53,221 bases of DNA from Firmicutes bacterium ZOR0006. Its GTDB lineage: Bacteria; Bacillota_I; Bacilli_A; Culicoidibacterales; ZOR0006. Shown in pieces: positions 34,075 to 42,713 of this stretch. The translations under genes were made by a program, and so were the position numbers. The stretch spans positions 62,479 through 115,699 of the forward strand of contig JTLC01000009.1 in the NCBI GenBank assembly GCA_000798955.1. The letters are read 5' to 3'. The notes under the pieces were generated by a model. That model made no database searches, was not told where the DNA came from, and worked only from the letters and a program-made list of their open reading frames with translations. Position 1 is the stretch's first letter. The number at the start of each line of letters is the position of its first letter.

Positions 34075-35424
34075 GTGCGAAAATATATAGTACTATCGCT
34101 CATGAGTATCATTGTTTTAGTGATGGTTGGGTGTACGGCAAAGGAACCACAAACACTGGCATCACCAGATGCATACCAAGTCAAAAAGAACGAACCACAA
34201 ACAGCATTTACAATTATTATTAGTCAGACGGCGATGACACTTGCAAATCAAGAAGTTGAGCGATATCAATACACGGATTCGCAAACAGTGTTGTATCCAG
34301 CCGGTGTCCCTTTAATCATGGAAGCCGGGAAACTGATTACTTTTACGGTGGAAAATCAGACTGATGAAGTTACAAATATTCATTGGCATGGGCTTACTGT
34401 GCCAAATGACCAAGATGGTCCTAATATTAAAATTCAGCCGCAACAGACATATGAATATCAATTTGTGGCACCGGAACCAGGTACGTATTGGTATCATGCC
34501 CATAATCGGCCAGTGCGTGATCAAGTTGATGCTGGTATGTATGGACCACTCATTATTTTAGCACCAGAAGATGAAAAATATACTGGTGACGCTATATTCA
34601 TGCTTGATGATTGGTTGGGAACAAATCAACAAATGATGATGGAACAAATTGGGACGATTGATACGGTAAATGGGTTGAGTGGAGAGGCGATTCCACCACT
34701 CCAAATTGAAGTTGGTGGTATTTATAAATTGCGCCTAATTAATGCTTCAACCGCAAAAACGCAACAACTACGATTTCCAGTCCCGGTTCGGATCACACAT
34801 ACAGATGGCCATGCACTAACACAAGCGCAAATAGTGGAATCACTCACAATTTATCCTGGGGAACGCTATGATGTTGAATTGCAAATTTCCCAACAGCCTG
34901 AACAAGAATTTGCAATTCGGAATGAACGCGAAGCCGGGCTTGTAATTCCGCTTGAGGTCAAGCAGCAAGAAGAGCCAATGATATTGGCAGAAAGTCCTTG
35001 GCAACCAGCAGTAGCAACGCCGCTCACACAAATAGATATTGATCGCGAAGCAGATTTTACCTTTGTTTTAGAACGTGATGGTATGCATGGGAACCAACAC
35101 TGGCTGATTAATGGCGAAGCCTATCCAAATACGGCAACGGTTACTATGAAACAAGGGGAAACATATAAAATTCGTTATGAAAATCGCGGTATGCATGCAA
35201 TGACACATCCGATGCATATACATGGGAGTTATTTTCGAATTATTACAGAAAATGATCAGCCAGTAACAAATGAACTGTGGAAAGATACAGTCGGAGTACC
35301 GGCTGGAGGGAGTCTGGAATTACTGATTACCTTTACACAACCAGGAACTTGGATGCTTCATTGTCATATTCTTGATCACGAAGATCAAGGAATGATGCTA
35401 GAATTAGATGTTCAGAATGAGTAA
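34075..35424 (+). CDS. Lipoprotein multicopper oxidase
   Basis: About 449-residue exported copper oxidase. GTG 34075 is preferred over ATG 34069 because AGGG at 34065-34068 is too close to the latter. The product then begins MRKYIVLSLM and has a lipoprotein signal with lipobox VMVGC. All four copper motifs are present: NIHWHGLTVP, WYHAHNRP, HPMHIHGSYF and HCHILDHEDQGM, the last giving T1 Cys, His and axial Met ligands. It probably oxidises metal ions (Cu or Mn) or phenolics at the cell surface. No copper exporter gene is adjacent, and no CueO-like Met-rich insert is obvious. Confidence 0.92.
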   Translation: MRKYIVLSLMSIIVLVMVGCTAKEPQTLASPDAYQVKKNEPQTAFTIIISQTAMTLANQEVERYQYTDSQTVLYPAGVPLIMEAGKLITFTVENQTDEVTNIHWHGLTVPNDQDGPNIKIQPQQTYEYQFVAPEPGTYWYHAHNRPVRDQVDAGMYGPLIILAPEDEKYTGDAIFMLDDWLGTNQQMMMEQIGTIDTVNGLSGEAIPPLQIEVGGIYKLRLINASTAKTQQLRFPVPVRITHTDGHALTQAQIVESLTIYPGERYDVELQISQQPEQEFAIRNEREAGLVIPLEVKQQEEPMILAESPWQPAVATPLTQIDIDREADFTFVLERDGMHGNQHWLINGEAYPNTATVTMKQGETYKIRYENRGMHAMTHPMHIHGSYFRIITENDQPVTNELWKDTVGVPAGGSLELLITFTQPGTWMLHCHILDHEDQGMMLELDVQNE

Positions 35425-35486
35425 TGCTTTGAAAAAAGGCATAATTCTCGTATAATAAAAAAGAAAGCAAAACATGGAGGTTTACG

Positions 35487-36884
35487 ATGACACAAACATT
35501 AAATTTTCAAGCACTAATTGATGCCCAAAGAGAAAACATTTTGCGTGATACAAAAGAATTTGTGGCAATTCCGAGTGTGAAAGATATGACGACAGCCAGT
35601 GAAACGGCTCCATTTGGAAAAGAAATTCAGCGAGCATTAGAATGGGTGATAACGAAAGTTGAGGCAGATGGTTATACATACAAAAATGTTGATAACCATG
35701 CCATGCACATTGAATTTGGATCTGGATCAGAATTAATTGGGATTTTAGGTCACTTAGATGTCGTTCCTGAAGGTGAAGGATGGACACATGCCCCATTCGG
35801 TGGTGAAATTGTCGATGGAAAAATGTATGGCCGTGGCACGTCAGATGATAAAGGGCCGATTATTGCGACGTATTATGCAATTCAAGCATTACTTGAGGCT
35901 GGTGTCACTTTTAACAAACGTGTGCGAATTATTATTGGATGTGATGAAGAAACAACGTGGAAATGTATGGACCGTTACTTCCAAACTGAAGAACAACCAA
36001 CATTCGGTTTTTCTCCAGATGCGAATTTTCCGATTGTAAATGCTGAAAAAGGCATTACAATGATGGAAGCGACCAAAACTTTTAGTCAATTAACGACAGG
36101 TGTGCATACATTAATTGAAATCCATACGGGTACAGCACTGAATGTTGTGCCAGAATATACAGTGTTAAAATTTACGACAACAAACCTTGAAGCATTGACA
36201 GAAGCGTGCCAAACAGCACATACAATTGCCTTCGATGAGGCAACGCAAATTGTCACAATTACGTTCAAAGGAAAACCATATCATGCAAAAGATCCACATC
36301 TTGGTGTGAACTCATTTGATTTAGCTTTGGCGGCAATTACTCCATTAGCGCTTGATGCGAATGGTGAGACAATCAAGTCGTTGTTCCAAACGTACTTAGC
36401 AGCAGACCCATTTGGGAAAAAAATGGGAATCTTTGCCGAGGATGATTTCTTAGGGACAACAACGAATAATGTTGGTGTGATTCAATATGATGGAAAACAG
36501 TTACAGTTTGGGATGAACATTCGTTATCCAAAAATTGTGAACTTTGATACTGATATTTATCCAAAAGTAGAGTCAGCATTAGCAACGTATGGTGTTGAAG
36601 TAGTCTTGAAAAAGCATACACCAGCAACATATGTCGATCATAATGAGCCATTTATTCAAACACTTTTCCAAGTGTATGAAAAACATACAGGTCAAAAAGC
36701 AACACCAAAAGCAATTGGTGGTGGGACTTATGCAAAGGTCCTTGAAAAAGGAGTCTGCTTTGGACCGAATTTTCCAGAAGATGGCGATACACGAATTCAT
36801 CAAGCCGATGAGTTTATCCCAGTTGAAAGTTTAATCAAAGCAGCAGTGATTTATGCAGAAGCGATTTATGAATTAACACGTTAA
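35487..36884 (+). CDS. pepV: Xaa-His dipeptidase PepV (M20 family)
   Basis: 465-residue zinc dipeptidase of the M20 family. Landmarks are the first metal ligand region GILGHLDVVPEGEGW, GRGTSDDKGP, the catalytic/metal pair CDEETTWKCMD, DANFPIVNAEKG and the C-terminal AIGGGTYAK with FPEDGDTRIHQADEF. It cleaves broad-specificity dipeptides in the cytoplasm. It is a single-gene unit, with ATG after GGAGG. A -10-like TATAAT lies about 36 bases upstream. A bidirectional terminator separates it from the convergent ribU-like gene. Confidence 0.94.
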   Translation: MTQTLNFQALIDAQRENILRDTKEFVAIPSVKDMTTASETAPFGKEIQRALEWVITKVEADGYTYKNVDNHAMHIEFGSGSELIGILGHLDVVPEGEGWTHAPFGGEIVDGKMYGRGTSDDKGPIIATYYAIQALLEAGVTFNKRVRIIIGCDEETTWKCMDRYFQTEEQPTFGFSPDANFPIVNAEKGITMMEATKTFSQLTTGVHTLIEIHTGTALNVVPEYTVLKFTTTNLEALTEACQTAHTIAFDEATQIVTITFKGKPYHAKDPHLGVNSFDLALAAITPLALDANGETIKSLFQTYLAADPFGKKMGIFAEDDFLGTTTNNVGVIQYDGKQLQFGMNIRYPKIVNFDTDIYPKVESALATYGVEVVLKKHTPATYVDHNEPFIQTLFQVYEKHTGQKATPKAIGGGTYAKVLEKGVCFGPNFPEDGDTRIHQADEFIPVESLIKAAVIYAEAIYELTR

Positions 36885-36891
36885 TACGCTC

Positions 36892-36931
36892 AAAAAAAGC
36901 GCTACGAATGATTTCGTAACGCTTTTTTTTA
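36892..36931. terminator. Bidirectional terminator between pepV and ECF substrate-binding gene
   Basis: AAAAAAGCG and CGCTTTTTT flank an inner TACGAA/TTCGTA hairpin. Confidence 0.88.
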
Positions 36932-37522
36932 GATGAATTTCTCGATTTGATTGACAAGTGTGCGGCGGATAGCAAAGAAGCCAGCGCCGATAAAGACCAT
37001 TTTCAATAAGTTGAAAGGAATATAGACGAGTAAAGTAGCTGTTAAATAAGGGCTAATAAAAACAGGTGCTTCGTTTAACCCAAATTCAAGGAGTGAAACA
37101 GTAGCGAGCGCAGTCTGATAATCGATACCAAAGTACGTCGGTGTAATCCAGAAATAGTTCAGTGTCGTGATTGCTAGCGTAAAAATTAAGGCAGTCAGAA
37201 TAAAACTTGGCAACGGCCGCCACTTGAATTTTTTGTAAAATAGTGTATAGCTTGCCGCAATGATGACTCCCGACAAAAATAAAGCAATTTGACCAATTGC
37301 AAAAGGACCAACAGGACCAAGGACAAAAAAGTTTAAAATAGCTGTAAGCAAAGCAATAAATAGTGCTGGAACGAAGCCAACTGTACTGACAGCGATAAAG
37401 ATAACAATTTCACTCAAATCAAATTTGAGAAAGGGGACGAGTGGATACGGAATCGCTACCAAAGATAAGACAACGGCAAGCGCGGCAAAAATACCGATAA
37501 AAGCAATTTTTTTTGCATGCAT
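36929..37522 (-). CDS. ribU: Riboflavin ECF transporter S component
   Basis: 197-residue integral membrane protein with about six helices that captures riboflavin and works with the shared EcfA/A'/T energising module, which is not in this window. ATG at 37522 (MHAKKIAFIGIFAALAVVL) is chosen because GAGG precedes it. The longer frame to 37579 covers the riboswitch terminator. Sequence features KFDLSEIVIFIA and FNLLKMVF resemble RibU. The specificity call rests mainly on the FMN riboswitch directly upstream. Confidence 0.92.
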   Translation of the reverse strand: MHAKKIAFIGIFAALAVVLSLVAIPYPLVPFLKFDLSEIVIFIAVSTVGFVPALFIALLTAILNFFVLGPVGPFAIGQIALFLSGVIIAASYTLFYKKFKWRPLPSFILTALIFTLAITTLNYFWITPTYFGIDYQTALATVSLLEFGLNEAPVFISPYLTATLLVYIPFNLLKMVFIGAGFFAIRRTLVNQIEKFI

Positions 37523-37560
37523 AATAGAAAACCTCTTTTCGAAAAAATAGTGGTTCTTCA

Positions 37561-37593
37561 GAAAAAAAGCCCTGAACAAAAGAGTTCAGAGCT
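37561..37593 (-). terminator. FMN riboswitch expression-platform terminator
   Basis: On the minus strand AGCTCTGAAC pairs with GTTCAGGGCT (one G-U) followed by seven T, between the aptamer and ribU. Confidence 0.88.
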
Positions 37594-37626
37594 AAACAAG
37601 AAAAAACGTGTGTAAAGACGTTTCTT

Positions 37627-37743
37627 TTCTTCTTTCATCCAGACTTTACTGTCGGTACTTGAATTACACAAGTTCAGCCATTATACAGATAACAGCTCGC
37701 GGACTTTAACCGCCGGTCGGGAATTACACCCTGCCCTGAAGAA
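37627..37743 (-). ncRNA. FMN riboswitch (RFN element)
   Basis: Highly conserved aptamer blocks read on the minus strand: CAGGGCAGGGTG, AATTCCCGACCGGCGGT, AGTCCGCGAGC, then ACCGACAGTAAAGTC and GGATGAAAGAAGAA. The closing helix pairs TTCTTC with GAAGAA. Bound FMN should favour the terminator downstream and switch off ribU. Confidence 0.97.
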
Positions 37744-37798
37744 TAGTTGTATATAGTGATTAATATAAAGAAAAATAAAAGAATTGTCAACTAAAATG

Positions 37799-38143
37799 CT
37801 ATGATAATTTTTGGCGCTCGTTGAATGCATAGTAGTCTAAAGTTAAATTTTCATCACTCCAAACGAGTGGTGCTTCCATAATTGATGAGAAGAAAATCTT
37901 AAAGAATGCATCGCCATCAACACGAATGATTACAAATAGTGGTGCTCCAGTTTTTGTTGGATCTAAATTCATTGAATTTTGTAATAAAACCTCTTGGATT
38001 GCCTCACGTGCTTTCGCAATAACAGTTTGATTAAATTCTTGTGGTTGTGCCTCGCGGAACGTTTTTGCACCTTCGAAATCATAGTTTAATTTTGCTTCAC
38101 CGACTTGGAAATGAATTTCGATTGCTATTTGATATGTATGCAT
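37799..38143 (-). CDS. Hypothetical protein
   Basis: 114 residues not recognised. It opens MHTYQIAIEIHFQVGEAKLNY as an alternating strand pattern, then a helix (NQTVIAKAREAIQEVLLQN), then strands (APLFVIIRVDGDAFFKIFF). It could be a small alpha/beta cytoplasmic protein in the SecB-like or NTF2-like size class, but this is only a shape guess. AAAGGGG precedes the ATG. It lies upstream of the FMN aptamer on the same strand, so it may be transcribed separately with the riboswitch between the two genes. Confidence 0.7.
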   Translation of the reverse strand: MHTYQIAIEIHFQVGEAKLNYDFEGAKTFREAQPQEFNQTVIAKAREAIQEVLLQNSMNLDPTKTGAPLFVIIRVDGDAFFKIFFSSIMEAPLVWSDENLTLDYYAFNERQKLS

Positions 38144-38304
38144 AAAAAAACCCCTTTGTTCACTTTTTTCTAATCATAACAAAGCTTTACTAATTTTGAA
38201 AGTCAAAGCGTGAAAAAAAGCGAAATTCATTGAATTTTCACTAGGAAATCCAAGAAGATGAGCCTAGAATGAAGGAGAAAAGGTATCAAAAGGGGGCTGT
38301 GAAA

Positions 38305-39402
38305 ATGATTTATGGTTATTTTAAAACGACAAATCAGGAGCGACGCATCCAGATGAGTTTGGAAACTGGTTGTGAGAGTTGCTTAGTAACAAAGCAAATT
38401 TGGCGAGTCCTGCTCTCATACGATACATTGATTTGTGAAGATATTTTTCAGTTAATTCAATTTACCGAAGAAATACCAGGATTATTGTTAAAATTTTATC
38501 ATCAAAAAATCGATTTTCGCTGTTTAAATCAACCATGGTTAAGTGTCAAACAAACAACACCGATTTATTTAATTAATGACGTGATTACTGGTGTGAATCG
38601 TTTAAAACGCTATAAACCAAGAAAAAAAAGACAGTATCGTCTCATTCGTGAATCACAAGTGAAGCATACTCATCTTCAGCCGAATTTTCATTATGAATTT
38701 GCGTTAGAACGGTTGACACCACACCATAATCCGTATGCAATCTTGCCACCAATTTTAGCCGAAAATGAAATTACAATTTGTTTAGACGAATCAGGAAGTC
38801 TCGGATTTGATCAGTCGCGGTACTTTGTTCTGGGAGGGTTTATTACTAATCGACTTCACACCGCTATGCAGCGCTACAGTAAACTTGAAGTCAAAGAGAA
38901 GCACAACCAACGTCACGGAAGAAAGCAAGAACTGAAATCAACACATATGAATAAAAATGTCCGAACGAGATTTATCGAAACTTTATTGCAAGACAATGTT
39001 TTAACACCAATCTGTATCATTGTTGATAAAGCAGATCCAAACTTTAATGTTGGAAAAAAAAGAGAATATTATAATTTTTTAGTCAAAAATATTATTCAAA
39101 AACTATGTGAGTATCGGTTAATTGAACCTCATTCGCATATTGATTTACGAATTGATGAACAATCACTCCCGCTTGAATCAGTGAATTCATTAGTTGAATA
39201 TTTAAATGCGGAGTTACGGTATGACGAAAAAGAACACTGTCAAATTCAGCAAATCATGGTTGAATATTTAGATTCAGCCAAAAATGTCGATATTCGGATT
39301 GCTGATTTAATCGTCGGCGTTGTACGAGCAAATGTTGAAAAAGAACAGCGCCAAGTCAAATCAGTTCGATTGAATCAGCGCTTAATTTTATATTATTTAT
39401 GA
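38305..39402 (+). CDS. DUF3800 protein with degenerate serine-recombinase-like N-terminal domain
   Basis: 365 residues. The C-terminal part (about 155-365) is DUF3800, an RNase H-like fold: [34 protein letters not shown] and [12 protein letters not shown] supply the expected acidic residues. The N-terminus opens [20 protein letters not shown], which follows the MIYGYxRVSTxDQ pattern of serine resolvases, and [13 protein letters not shown] and [13 protein letters not shown] match later resolvase blocks. The catalytic serine position is Thr and the arginines are missing, so recombinase activity is unlikely. ATG 38305 follows AGGGGG. The function is unknown. DUF3800 proteins are suspected nucleases. 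Its end overlaps yidD by ten bases. Confidence 0.75.
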   Translation: MIYGYFKTTNQERRIQMSLETGCESCLVTKQIWRVLLSYDTLICEDIFQLIQFTEEIPGLLLKFYHQKIDFRCLNQPWLSVKQTTPIYLINDVITGVNRLKRYKPRKKRQYRLIRESQVKHTHLQPNFHYEFALERLTPHHNPYAILPPILAENEITICLDESGSLGFDQSRYFVLGGFITNRLHTAMQRYSKLEVKEKHNQRHGRKQELKSTHMNKNVRTRFIETLLQDNVLTPICIIVDKADPNFNVGKKREYYNFLVKNIIQKLCEYRLIEPHSHIDLRIDEQSLPLESVNSLVEYLNAELRYDEKEHCQIQQIMVEYLDSAKNVDIRIADLIVGVVRANVEKEQRQVKSVRLNQRLILYYL

Positions 39403-39635
39403 TGGTGAGAGCAAGAATCTTTTGGTGGAACCGGGTCAATTCCATAGTGTTTATTGAAAGGATTACAACGTAAAATTCGCCAAAATCCGAGTAAACCACC
39501 CTTGAAACTACCATGTACTTCAATTGCTTCAATTGTATATTGTGAACACGTTGGATAAAAGCGACAATTTGGTGGCGTATTGCTAGAAATTGCCTGTTGA
39601 TACCAACGAATGCTACGAATGAGCCAGTTTTTCAT
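39393..39635 (-). CDS. yidD: Membrane protein insertion efficiency factor YidD
   Basis: 80-residue member of the YidD/UPF0161 family, which assists YidC-dependent insertion of inner membrane proteins. The family core is intact: [50 protein letters not shown] and YGIDPVP. The C-terminal tail is His-rich (CSHHHK). It is convergent with the DUF3800 gene and overlaps it by ten bases. There is no visible terminator between them. Confidence 0.95.
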   Translation of the reverse strand: MKNWLIRSIRWYQQAISSNTPPNCRFYPTCSQYTIEAIEVHGSFKGGLLGFWRILRCNPFNKHYGIDPVPPKDSCSHHHK

Positions 39636-39719
39636 ATTATCAACACCTCGTTGTTTGTAGTGTACGGAAAAAAGCGGTAAAATACAAGAGGGTGATAAAG
39701 GAAAAAGCTATTAAAAATA

Positions 39720-39755
39720 TGTGAGCCTAATTACGAAGAATGATTAGCCCTCACA
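39720..39755 (+). promoter_or_regulatory. Interrupted inverted repeat before the ArsR-type gene
   Basis: TGTGAG-c-CTAAT pairs with ATTAG-cc-CTCACA around an 11-base centre and ends 13 bases before the ATG. There is no T run. It may be a metal-responsive operator or an mRNA hairpin near the ribosome binding site. Confidence 0.5.
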
Positions 39756-39768
39756 CAAAGGAGAAAAA

Positions 39769-40143
39769 ATGAAAGTAACTGGAGAAACATGTCAAGCAAT
39801 CGATGAACATCAGATTATTGAATTTGAATCAACGCATATTTACAGACATCAGCATGATGTACTACAGATTTTTAAAGCTTTAGCAGATGAAAAACGCTTG
39901 AAAATCGTACTTGCTTTATATATGTATGATGGTCTTTGTGTCCAACAAGTCGCAGATATTTTGCAAGAAAGTGTTGCGAACACCTCTCATCATTTGCGTT
40001 TCTTAAAGCGAACATACTTAGCGAAAAGTGAACGACAAGGAAAACATGTTATTTATACACTCGCAGATGAACATGTGTATAGTATTGTGAAGCAAGCATA
40101 TGAGCATACATTACATGATTGTGATCATCTTGAATGCAAATAG
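39769..40143 (+). CDS. ArsR/SmtB-family metal-responsive repressor
   Basis: 124-residue winged-helix regulator. The recognition part reads LADEKRLKIVLAL, CVQQVADILQESVANTSHHLRFL. The C-terminal helix DEHVYSIVKQAYEHTLHDC has Asp, His, His and His at relative positions 0, 2, 13 and 16, which is the alpha5 zinc site of CzrA (Asp-His-His-His). The CxC motif of cadmium sensor CadC is reduced to one Cys, and extra Cys residues lie at the N- and C-termini. Zinc or cobalt sensing is likely. Adjacent metal exporter genes are lacking, so targets must be elsewhere, or are the ZIP or CDF genes in this window. Confidence 0.88.
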   Translation: MKVTGETCQAIDEHQIIEFESTHIYRHQHDVLQIFKALADEKRLKIVLALYMYDGLCVQQVADILQESVANTSHHLRFLKRTYLAKSERQGKHVIYTLADEHVYSIVKQAYEHTLHDCDHLECK

Positions 40144-40285
40144 GAAGTGAGTATGCTTACTTCCTATTAATCAAAAATCCATTTTTTTGTGTGAATTAAA
40201 CCAAAGACTTGGTTTTTTTTTTAGTTATTGTTACAATGAAAAGAGTAAATAATCAAGTAGATGATGAAAAGGGGATTATTAAGCG

Positions 40286-41350
40286 ATGTTAACACCTTCA
40301 CTAGCTCAGGAAATAGCCAATAAAATGATGGAAGTTGTTCCATATAATATTAATATTATGGATAGAAATGGTGTCATCATTGCTTCAGGCGATGAGAGTC
40401 GAATCGGGTTTTATCATTCAGCTGCCCATGAAGCTGTCAAAAAATCACAAACAATGGAAGTAGCAGAAAATTACAATCGGATGTTTCAAGGATTGAATAT
40501 GCCAATTATTTTTGACAAAAATGTCATTGGTATTGTTGGAATTACTGGCAACCCAGCAGAAGTACGTCCATTTGGTGAAATTGTTCGCGTGACTGCGCAA
40601 CTATTAGTTCAACAAAAATATAGTATGCACCAAACAGCAATCAAAGAGCGACTACTTGAAACATTTCTCTATGAGTGGCTTCATGAAGAGCGATATAATA
40701 ATGATTTCATCCAGCGTGGTGAAAAAATTGGTATTGATGTTCGTCAATCATATGTCACGTGTGTCATTGAAAGTAGTGAGGAATTCCGCCGCGAACAACT
40801 CGAGCAACTTGTCTTTTTACAAACAAATAAAAACTACTTTATTCAATATAGTTCACAACTCGTAGTTATTTTCATCCGTGCCACAAAGACATATATGGCA
40901 ATTGTTGATTATTTATGTGATACATTTAAACAAGAACGAATTGCTTTGGGGACACCAATGGAGACGGTCCAACAATCTTTTCACCAAGCAATGCAAGCAC
41001 TGCGATTTGGGAAAGAGTTACGACCACATGAAACATTCCATACCTATGAGAAAATTTGGCTCATTGATGAATTTTGTCAATTTACGAGTAAATCACATGT
41101 TCAAGCTGAGTTAGAATTATTGATTAAAGCCGGAAGAAATACTGATTTAATTGATACACTTCTTATTTATATGGAGAATAATGGTGACGCGAATAAAGTG
41201 TCGCAAAAACTCCATATTCACCGCAACACCTTACAATACCGAATTGAAAAGATTGAAGAAGTCACAGGGAAAAATTTAAATAATCTCTTAGATATGTTTG
41301 AACTCTATATTATTGCCCTTGCCTATAAATTGCAAAAAGATAAGAATTAA
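40286..41350 (+). CDS. CdaR/SdaR-family sugar diacid regulator
   Basis: 354 residues. The N-terminal diacid-recognition domain (about 1-135) begins LTPSLAQEIANKMMEVVPYN and includes NIMDRNGVIIASG and NMPIIFDKNVIGIVGITG. A middle linker follows, then a C-terminal PucR-type HTH (NNGDANKVSQKLHIHRNTLQYRIEKIEE). Such proteins activate glycerate or glucarate use in other bacteria. No glycerate kinase or permease gene is next to it here, so the ligand is uncertain. Confidence 0.9.
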   Translation: MLTPSLAQEIANKMMEVVPYNINIMDRNGVIIASGDESRIGFYHSAAHEAVKKSQTMEVAENYNRMFQGLNMPIIFDKNVIGIVGITGNPAEVRPFGEIVRVTAQLLVQQKYSMHQTAIKERLLETFLYEWLHEERYNNDFIQRGEKIGIDVRQSYVTCVIESSEEFRREQLEQLVFLQTNKNYFIQYSSQLVVIFIRATKTYMAIVDYLCDTFKQERIALGTPMETVQQSFHQAMQALRFGKELRPHETFHTYEKIWLIDEFCQFTSKSHVQAELELLIKAGRNTDLIDTLLIYMENNGDANKVSQKLHIHRNTLQYRIEKIEEVTGKNLNNLLDMFELYIIALAYKLQKDKN

Positions 41351-41390
41351 AAAATGGAGACATGCCTGGAAAGGTATGGCTCCATTTTTC
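41349..41390 (+). terminator. Terminator after cdaR-like gene
   Basis: AAAAATGGAG pairs with CTCCATTTTT, with an inner ACATGCC/GGTATGG helix. Confidence 0.88.
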
Positions 41391-41497
41391 TTTATGATAA
41401 AAGTGCCGTAAAACCCTGATAGTGGTAGTATGAGAGAAAAAATCATGAATTGTTGAGATAATATATAGTGAGAATTTTGCTGTTTTAAATCAGAATT

Positions 41498-41506
41498 TGG
41501 TATAAT
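41498..41506 (+). promoter_or_regulatory. Extended -10 promoter of the ZIP gene
   Basis: TGG then TATAAT at about 41501-41506, within 40 bases of the start codon. Confidence 0.55.
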
Positions 41507-41538
41507 GAGTGCACTTATAAACATAAGGGGGGCTTTAT

Positions 41539-42360
41539 GTGACAATTTTTTGGGAATGGTTTGCGAACTTGAGTCCTGTTTGGCAAGCAGGATTGGCGAC
41601 TACATTCACGTGGAGTGTAACAGCACTAGGGGCTGCAATGGTTTTTTTCTTTAAAACAATACGCCGTGATGTGTTAGATGGGATGCTTGGTTTTGCAGCT
41701 GGAGTGATGATTGCGGCGAGCTTTTGGTCGTTATTGGCACCAGCAATTGAATTAGCCGGTGAAAGTGGTGGCAATGATTGGCTCCCAGTTGCGATTGGTT
41801 TTTTAGCAGGGGGTGCTTTCTTATTTATCGTCGATAAAATTTTACCCCATTTACACATTGGGTATGATTTAAATGAAGCCGAAGGAATTAAAACACATTG
41901 GCAACGAAGCATTTTACTCGTAACTGCAATTACGTTACATAATATTCCCGAGGGTCTAGCAGTAGGTGTCGCCTTTGGTGCAGTTGCTTCGGGGTTGCCA
42001 TCGGCAACACTAGCGGGAGCTATTGCGCTAGCAATTGGGATAGGATTACAAAATTTTCCAGAAGGAGCGGCTGTTTCTATCCCACTTCGGCGTGAGGGTG
42101 TTGGTAGAATGAAGGCATTTATGTATGGACAAGCATCAGCACTAGTAGAGCCGGTTGCCGGAATTGTCGGAGCTGGTTTAGTATTATGGATGCGACCGAT
42201 TTTACCGTATGCGCTAGCGTTTGCAGCTGGAGCGATGATTTATGTTGTTATCGAGGAATTAATTCCCGAGGCACAGCGGGAAAAAGAAACAGATATCGCG
42301 ACAATTGGTGCTATGATTGGATTTACCGTGATGATGGTATTAGATGTCGCACTTGGTTAA
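41539..42360 (+). CDS. ZIP family metal transporter
   Basis: 273-residue membrane protein of the ZIP (ZupT/GufA) family, with eight segments. Metal-binding helices read [16 protein letters not shown] and [15 protein letters not shown], the HNxPEG/QNxPEG pair typical of this subfamily. It would import zinc or another divalent metal. Translation begins at GTG 41539 because ATG 41535 is followed at once by a stop; AAGGGGGGC is the ribosome binding site. The nearby ArsR-type sensor suggests metal control, although no shared operator was found. Confidence 0.92.
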   Translation: MTIFWEWFANLSPVWQAGLATTFTWSVTALGAAMVFFFKTIRRDVLDGMLGFAAGVMIAASFWSLLAPAIELAGESGGNDWLPVAIGFLAGGAFLFIVDKILPHLHIGYDLNEAEGIKTHWQRSILLVTAITLHNIPEGLAVGVAFGAVASGLPSATLAGAIALAIGIGLQNFPEGAAVSIPLRREGVGRMKAFMYGQASALVEPVAGIVGAGLVLWMRPILPYALAFAAGAMIYVVIEELIPEAQREKETDIATIGAMIGFTVMMVLDVALG

Positions 42361-42490
42361 AGTGTGATAAAAGGATAAATGATTATAAAATACGGAATAA
42401 TTGCCAATAATCGTAACAAAAAGATTAAAGTGCTTGACTATTAAACAGAAATTGGTAAAATGAATCATGTTAGTTTAATTGAATAATAAA

Positions 42491-42596
42491 CTCTTATTGA
42501 GAGCGATGGAGAGACAAGGCTCAACGAAATCGCGGCAACCCTCACTTTTTAGTGATTCGGTGCCAACCTGAGCGGGATATACCCGAACAATAAGAG
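42491..42596 (+). ncRNA. SAM-I riboswitch (S-box)
   Basis: Closing helix CTCTTATTG with CAATAAGAG, then the conserved blocks GAGAGCGATGGAGAGAC, GCTCAACGAAATCGCGGCAACC, the P3 hairpin CTCACTTTTTAGTGA, GGTGCCAACCTGAGCG and the variable P4. S-adenosylmethionine should turn off metK. Confidence 0.96.
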
Positions 42597-42614
42597 GGGA
42601 AGCTGAAACATATC

Positions 42615-42646
42615 CGCCTTTCTCTCGTGAGAAAGGCGTTTTTTTT
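42615..42646 (+). terminator. SAM riboswitch expression-platform terminator
   Basis: CGCCTTTCTC pairs perfectly with GAGAAAGGCG around TCGT, followed by eight T. Confidence 0.94.
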
Positions 42647-42713
42647 GACCAAGTGGTCATAATGATCATGGACCAACTTCGCCCTTCATTTCTATTTCAG
42701 GAGGACAAATGTC

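Noticed and set aside
34029..34223. Small frame overlapping the multicopper oxidase start
   Set aside because: It overlaps the signal-peptide coding region in another frame and lacks a ribosome binding site.
37563..37745. In-frame N-terminal extension of RibU to 37579
   Set aside because: It would read through the riboswitch terminator; MHAKK at 37522 has a proper ribosome binding site.
38305..38640. DUF3800 fusion as an active resolvase marking a mobile element
   Set aside because: The catalytic serine and arginines are absent, and no inverted repeats or other mobility genes surround it.
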